Below, in pieces: positions 61,677 to 64,000 of a stretch of DNA of 64,000 bases. How positions within the stretch are numbered: the stretch's first letter is position 1; the number at the start of each line of letters is the position of its first letter. The stretch is from positions 62,001-126,000 of the forward strand of contig NZ_WQNE01000017.1 in the NCBI RefSeq assembly GCF_009759665.1, given 5' to 3'. Made by a program: the position numbers and the translations under genes. The stretch is from Bradyrhizobium cajani. Its GTDB lineage: Bacteria > Pseudomonadota > Alphaproteobacteria > Rhizobiales > Xanthobacteraceae. A model generated the notes under the pieces. That model had not been told where the DNA came from and did no database searches. It saw nothing but the letters and a program-made list of their open reading frames with translations.

Positions 61677-62651
61677 TCAGGCGCTGGCGCGCATCAGGAA
61701 ATCCTGTCGCGCCTGATCGAATTCCGCCTTCATCCGGTCGACGAGTTCCGCCACCGGCGGGCAATCGGTGATCTGGCCGATGCCCTGGCCCGAGCCCCAG
61801 ATGTCGCGCCAGGCCTTGGACTTCATGTTGCCGCCGGAGCCGAAATTCATCTTCGTCTTGTCAGCGACGGGCAGGTTGTCCGGATCGAGCCCCGCGGCGG
61901 CGATGGAAGGGCCGAGATAGTTGCCGTGCACGCCGGTGAACAGGTTGGTGTAGACGATGTCGTGCGCGGCATGCTGCGTCAGCGCAGATTTGTAGGCCTC
62001 TGCGGCATTGGCTTCCTTCGTCGCGATGAACCGCGTGCCCATATAGGCGAGGTCGGCACCCAGCGTCATCGCCGAGGCGATGCCGAAGCCGTCGCTGATC
62101 GCACCCGACAGCAGGATGGTGCCCTTGAACCACTGCTTGACCTCGCGCACCAGCGCGAACGGCGACAGCGTGCCGGCATGCCCGCCGGCACCGGCGCACA
62201 CCAGGATCAGCCCGTCGACGCCCTGCTCGGCCGCCTTGCGCGCATGCTTGACGTTGATGACGTCGTGGAACACCAACCCGCCATAGGAATGCGCGGCCTC
62301 GACGATCTCGGCGGGCGGGCGAAGCGAGGTGATGATGATGGGCACGCGGTGCTTCACGCAGGTTTCCATGTCCTGCATCAGCCGGTCGTTGGAGGCGTGG
62401 CAGATCTGGTTCACCGCATAGGGCGCGACCTTCCTGCCGGGATGGCGCGACTTGTATTCGCCGAGTTCGTCGTCGATCCGATCCAGCCACTCGCCGAGCT
62501 TGTCGGCGGGCCGGGCATTGAGCGCGGGAAACGAGCCGACCACGCCCGCCTTGCACTGCGCGATGACGAGTTCCGGCCCGGACACGATGAACAGGGGCGA
62601 GCCGACAACCGGCAATTCGAGTGCATCCTTGAGAGCGGCAGGCAGTGCCAT
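61677..62651 (-). CDS. Nitronate monooxygenase-like FMN enzyme (copy 2)
   Basis: A 324-residue paralogue of the protein at 9402. It has LPVVGSPLFIVSGPELVIAQCKAGVVGSFPALNARP and the FMN block GVDGLILVCAGAGGHAGT with LSGAISDGFGIASAMTLGAD. I preferred ATG 62651 because GGGAGG lies 5 nt before it; an ATG at 62654 overlaps. First gene of the minus-strand catabolic cluster, divergent from a LysR regulator. In this context the substrate may be a nitro- or unsaturated carboxylic intermediate. Confidence 0.88.
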   Translation of the reverse strand: MALPAALKDALELPVVGSPLFIVSGPELVIAQCKAGVVGSFPALNARPADKLGEWLDRIDDELGEYKSRHPGRKVAPYAVNQICHASNDRLMQDMETCVKHRVPIIITSLRPPAEIVEAAHSYGGLVFHDVINVKHARKAAEQGVDGLILVCAGAGGHAGTLSPFALVREVKQWFKGTILLSGAISDGFGIASAMTLGADLAYMGTRFIATKEANAAEAYKSALTQHAAHDIVYTNLFTGVHGNYLGPSIAAAGLDPDNLPVADKTKMNFGSGGNMKSKAWRDIWGSGQGIGQITDCPPVAELVDRMKAEFDQARQDFLMRASA

Positions 62652-62754
62652 CATGTCCTCCCGGGAGCACTGAACCCGCGCGCTCCCTGTCGTCGAGAGT
62701 GGCGTGAACCCGGTCGGTTGCCGGCAGCCAACTCTTCATCCTTGGTTGCCGTGC

Positions 62755-62760
62755 ACTATA
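62755..62760 (-). promoter_or_regulatory. Possible -10 (TATAGT) for the minus-strand catabolic cluster
   Basis: TATAGT on the minus strand is the best -10 in the divergent region but no good -35 sits 16-18 nt further up; activation by the LysR protein would explain that. Confidence 0.4.
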
Positions 62761-62784
62761 GGGTTGGACAGCGGAGCCGGGGAC

Positions 62785-62798
62785 GTTCAATATTGAAC
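62785..62798. promoter_or_regulatory. Perfect palindrome GTTCAATATTGAAC, candidate LysR site
   Basis: A 14-bp perfect palindrome between the divergent nitronate monooxygenase (62651) and LysR (62833) genes. It lies about 25-30 bp upstream of the possible -10 element for the minus-strand cluster, a position suited to an activator, and 35 bp before the LysR start, suited to autoregulation. Confidence 0.65.
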
Positions 62799-62832
62799 CG
62801 GACATCTACCAGAAACGTACAGGGCGGATGGC

Positions 62833-63720
62833 ATGGACTGGGACCTTTGCCGGACCTTCGTCGCAGTGGCCGAGACCGGCAGCTTCACCGGCGCCGCGCG
62901 CCGGCTGCGCAGCAGTCACCCGACCGTGAGCCGGAAGATTGCGGCGCTCGAAAGCCAGCTCGGCACCAAGCTGCTGGCGCGTGCCGCGGATGGTCTCGCC
63001 CTGACGGCCCAGGGACGGGCCTTTCGCGAGCACGCCGAGGCGATGGCGGCCGCGGCGCTGCGGGCCGAAACGGCGGTCTCCGCCCGCGGACGAAAGGCGC
63101 GCGGCACGGTCAAGCTCTCGATCGGCGCAACGCTCGCCTCGCATTGGCTGATGCCGCATCTCCCCGCCTTTCTGCGGGCGCATGACCACATCGAGCTGGA
63201 GATCATCACCTATCCGTATCCTGCCAGCGTCCGCCGGCGCGAGGCCGACGTCGTGCTGCGTCCCTTCGACAGTGGCGAGGAGAACCTGGTTGGCCGCAAG
63301 ATCGGCCGGCTCGGCACCGGCTTCTACGCTTCGCCGCGCTACGCGGCGGGACGGCCGCTGCCGGAGAAACCAGCCGCGTGGAAGGGGCACAGCGTCATCG
63401 GCTTTGCCGATCGGGCCTCCAACGCACAGCTCGCGCGCTGGAGCGATGCCGTCACGCGTCAGGGAACGATCGTGATGCGCTGCTCGTCGCAGGGCGACAT
63501 GCTGGCGGCGGTCCGTGCCGGTATAGGTATATCGGCGCTGTCCTGCTTCGTCGCCGAATCCTATCCCGATCTTCTGCGCGTCGCGCCGCAGAAGCTCGCC
63601 AGCGTCGCCGATCTCTGGCTGCTCGCCCATCCCGATCTCGTCGACCTGCCGGCGGTGCGCGCGGTCGTCGACTTCGTCGCGGAGTGCGCCCGGAGAGATC
63701 GCGCGAGGCTGCGCGGTTAG
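62833..63720 (+). CDS. LysR-family transcriptional regulator
   Basis: A 295-residue regulator. The N-terminal winged helix-turn-helix reads FVAVAETGSFTGAARRLRSSHPTVSRKIAALESQLGTKLLAR (residues 9-50). The remaining residues form the LysR substrate-binding fold. It is divergent from the nitronate monooxygenase gene across a 181-bp region with one perfect palindrome, so it probably controls the catabolic cluster at 55797-62651 in response to a pathway metabolite. Confidence 0.9.
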   Translation: MDWDLCRTFVAVAETGSFTGAARRLRSSHPTVSRKIAALESQLGTKLLARAADGLALTAQGRAFREHAEAMAAAALRAETAVSARGRKARGTVKLSIGATLASHWLMPHLPAFLRAHDHIELEIITYPYPASVRRREADVVLRPFDSGEENLVGRKIGRLGTGFYASPRYAAGRPLPEKPAAWKGHSVIGFADRASNAQLARWSDAVTRQGTIVMRCSSQGDMLAAVRAGIGISALSCFVAESYPDLLRVAPQKLASVADLWLLAHPDLVDLPAVRAVVDFVAECARRDRARLRG

Positions 63721-63728
63721 GGCCTTAT

Positions 63729-64000
63729 CTAGGCCTGGCCGGCGAGCACGCCCTCGCGCTTCTTCACCGCGCGGTAGTAACTCCACCACAGATGCGCCGC
63801 CGCGCCGCGCAGGGGACGCCATGGCTCGGCGAGCGGCGCCATCTGCTTCTCCGTCGGCCGTGCCTGCAAGCCCAGCCCGATGCGGATGCCCTCCTGAACG
63901 GCGAGGTCGCCGGCCGGCCAGGCATCGCCATGGCCGAGACAAAACAGCAGGTAGACGTCCGCCGTCCATGGCCCGATGCCGGGCAGCGAGATCAGCGTGT
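63729..64000 (-). CDS. DNA-3-methyladenine glycosylase II-like protein, C-terminal fragment
   Basis: The reading frame enters from the right edge and ends with TAG at 63729-63731, leaving about 90 C-terminal residues. The visible part has the helix-hairpin-helix core ISLPGIGPWTADVYLL and, 15 residues later, an Asp in WPAGDLAVQEG that corresponds to the AlkA/HhH-GPD catalytic aspartate. The rest is helical (EPWRPLRGAAAHLWWSYYRAVKKREG). These enzymes remove alkylated bases from DNA. The gene runs convergent with the LysR gene, 8 bp apart. Confidence 0.85.
   Translation of the reverse strand, partial: TLISLPGIGPWTADVYLLFCLGHGDAWPAGDLAVQEGIRIGLGLQARPTEKQMAPLAEPWRPLRGAAAHLWWSYYRAVKKREGVLAGQA

Noticed and set aside
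60417..63185. Long plus-strand frame over the catabolic cluster
   Set aside because: Antisense to three well-supported genes and overlaps the LysR start; no recognisable protein features.

Overview
The window is a 64 kb piece of a GC-rich alphaproteobacterial chromosome, most likely Bradyrhizobium or a close relative. The evidence is the codon bias toward G/C in third positions, an NdvA-type cyclic glucan exporter, a giant NAD-glutamate dehydrogenase, many ABC/TRAP uptake genes with acyl-CoA and nitronate enzymes, GGAAC-N16/17-CGTT (EcfG-type) promoters, and several dispersed palindromic repeats of the kind that litter Bradyrhizobium intergenic DNA. There is no sign of phage, insertion sequences, plasmid functions or CRISPR. 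About 56 protein genes and one tRNA can be supported; two genes run off the ends.

Layout. 1-5.3 kb (minus strand): the end-truncated acyl-CoA ligase, a D,D-carboxypeptidase, the glucan exporter and an orphan substrate-binding protein. 5.4-14.3 kb: small exported proteins, an unlinked hisE, a DedA-type membrane protein, aspartase, a nitronate monooxygenase and a thioesterase-like protein. 14.4-17.9 kb (minus): a NarL-type two-component pair and two small unknowns. 18.2-23.1 kb: the 1.6-kilo-residue NAD-glutamate dehydrogenase, bracketed by a 48-bp imperfect direct repeat. 23.7-28.5 kb: TRAP transporter, amidase and a tiny membrane protein, translationally chained. 28.8-36.8 kb: tRNA-Leu(CAA), DsbB, an AbrB-type membrane protein, a TetR-controlled pair of hotdog thioesterases with two clear operators, DsbA, an esterase and a trypsin-fold protein that has lost its catalytic triad. 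37-44.4 kb: an M20 amidohydrolase and a five-gene oligopeptide/dipeptide ABC operon. 44.4-46.7 kb: a PAS-GGDEF diguanylate cyclase and dodecin. 46.9-52.3 kb: a 1.2-kilo-residue autotransporter with about 16 solenoid repeats and, behind it, a winged-helix/TPR regulator. 52.6-54.4 kb: a TIGR03032-like protein and a housekeeping HNH protein. 54.7-63.7 kb (minus): a catabolic cluster (NHL-repeat protein, FMO-type monooxygenase, DUF2855 protein, acyl-CoA ligase, branched-chain-type binding protein, second nitronate monooxygenase) with a divergent LysR regulator. The last gene is a 3' fragment of an AlkA-type DNA glycosylase.

The most useful cross-cutting observation is that at least three, perhaps four, small genes (exported or membrane-anchored proteins and dodecin) have GGAAC-N16/17-CGTT promoters 25-60 nt before their starts, which marks them as likely members of the EcfG general stress regulon. 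The most unusual proteins are the triad-less HtrA-like protein, the Cys-cluster NHL protein, and the autotransporter/winged-helix-TPR pair. I did not see a clear new multi-gene defence or mobile system; the candidates listed are modest and are scored accordingly. All functions are assigned by reading motifs; no database search was run.
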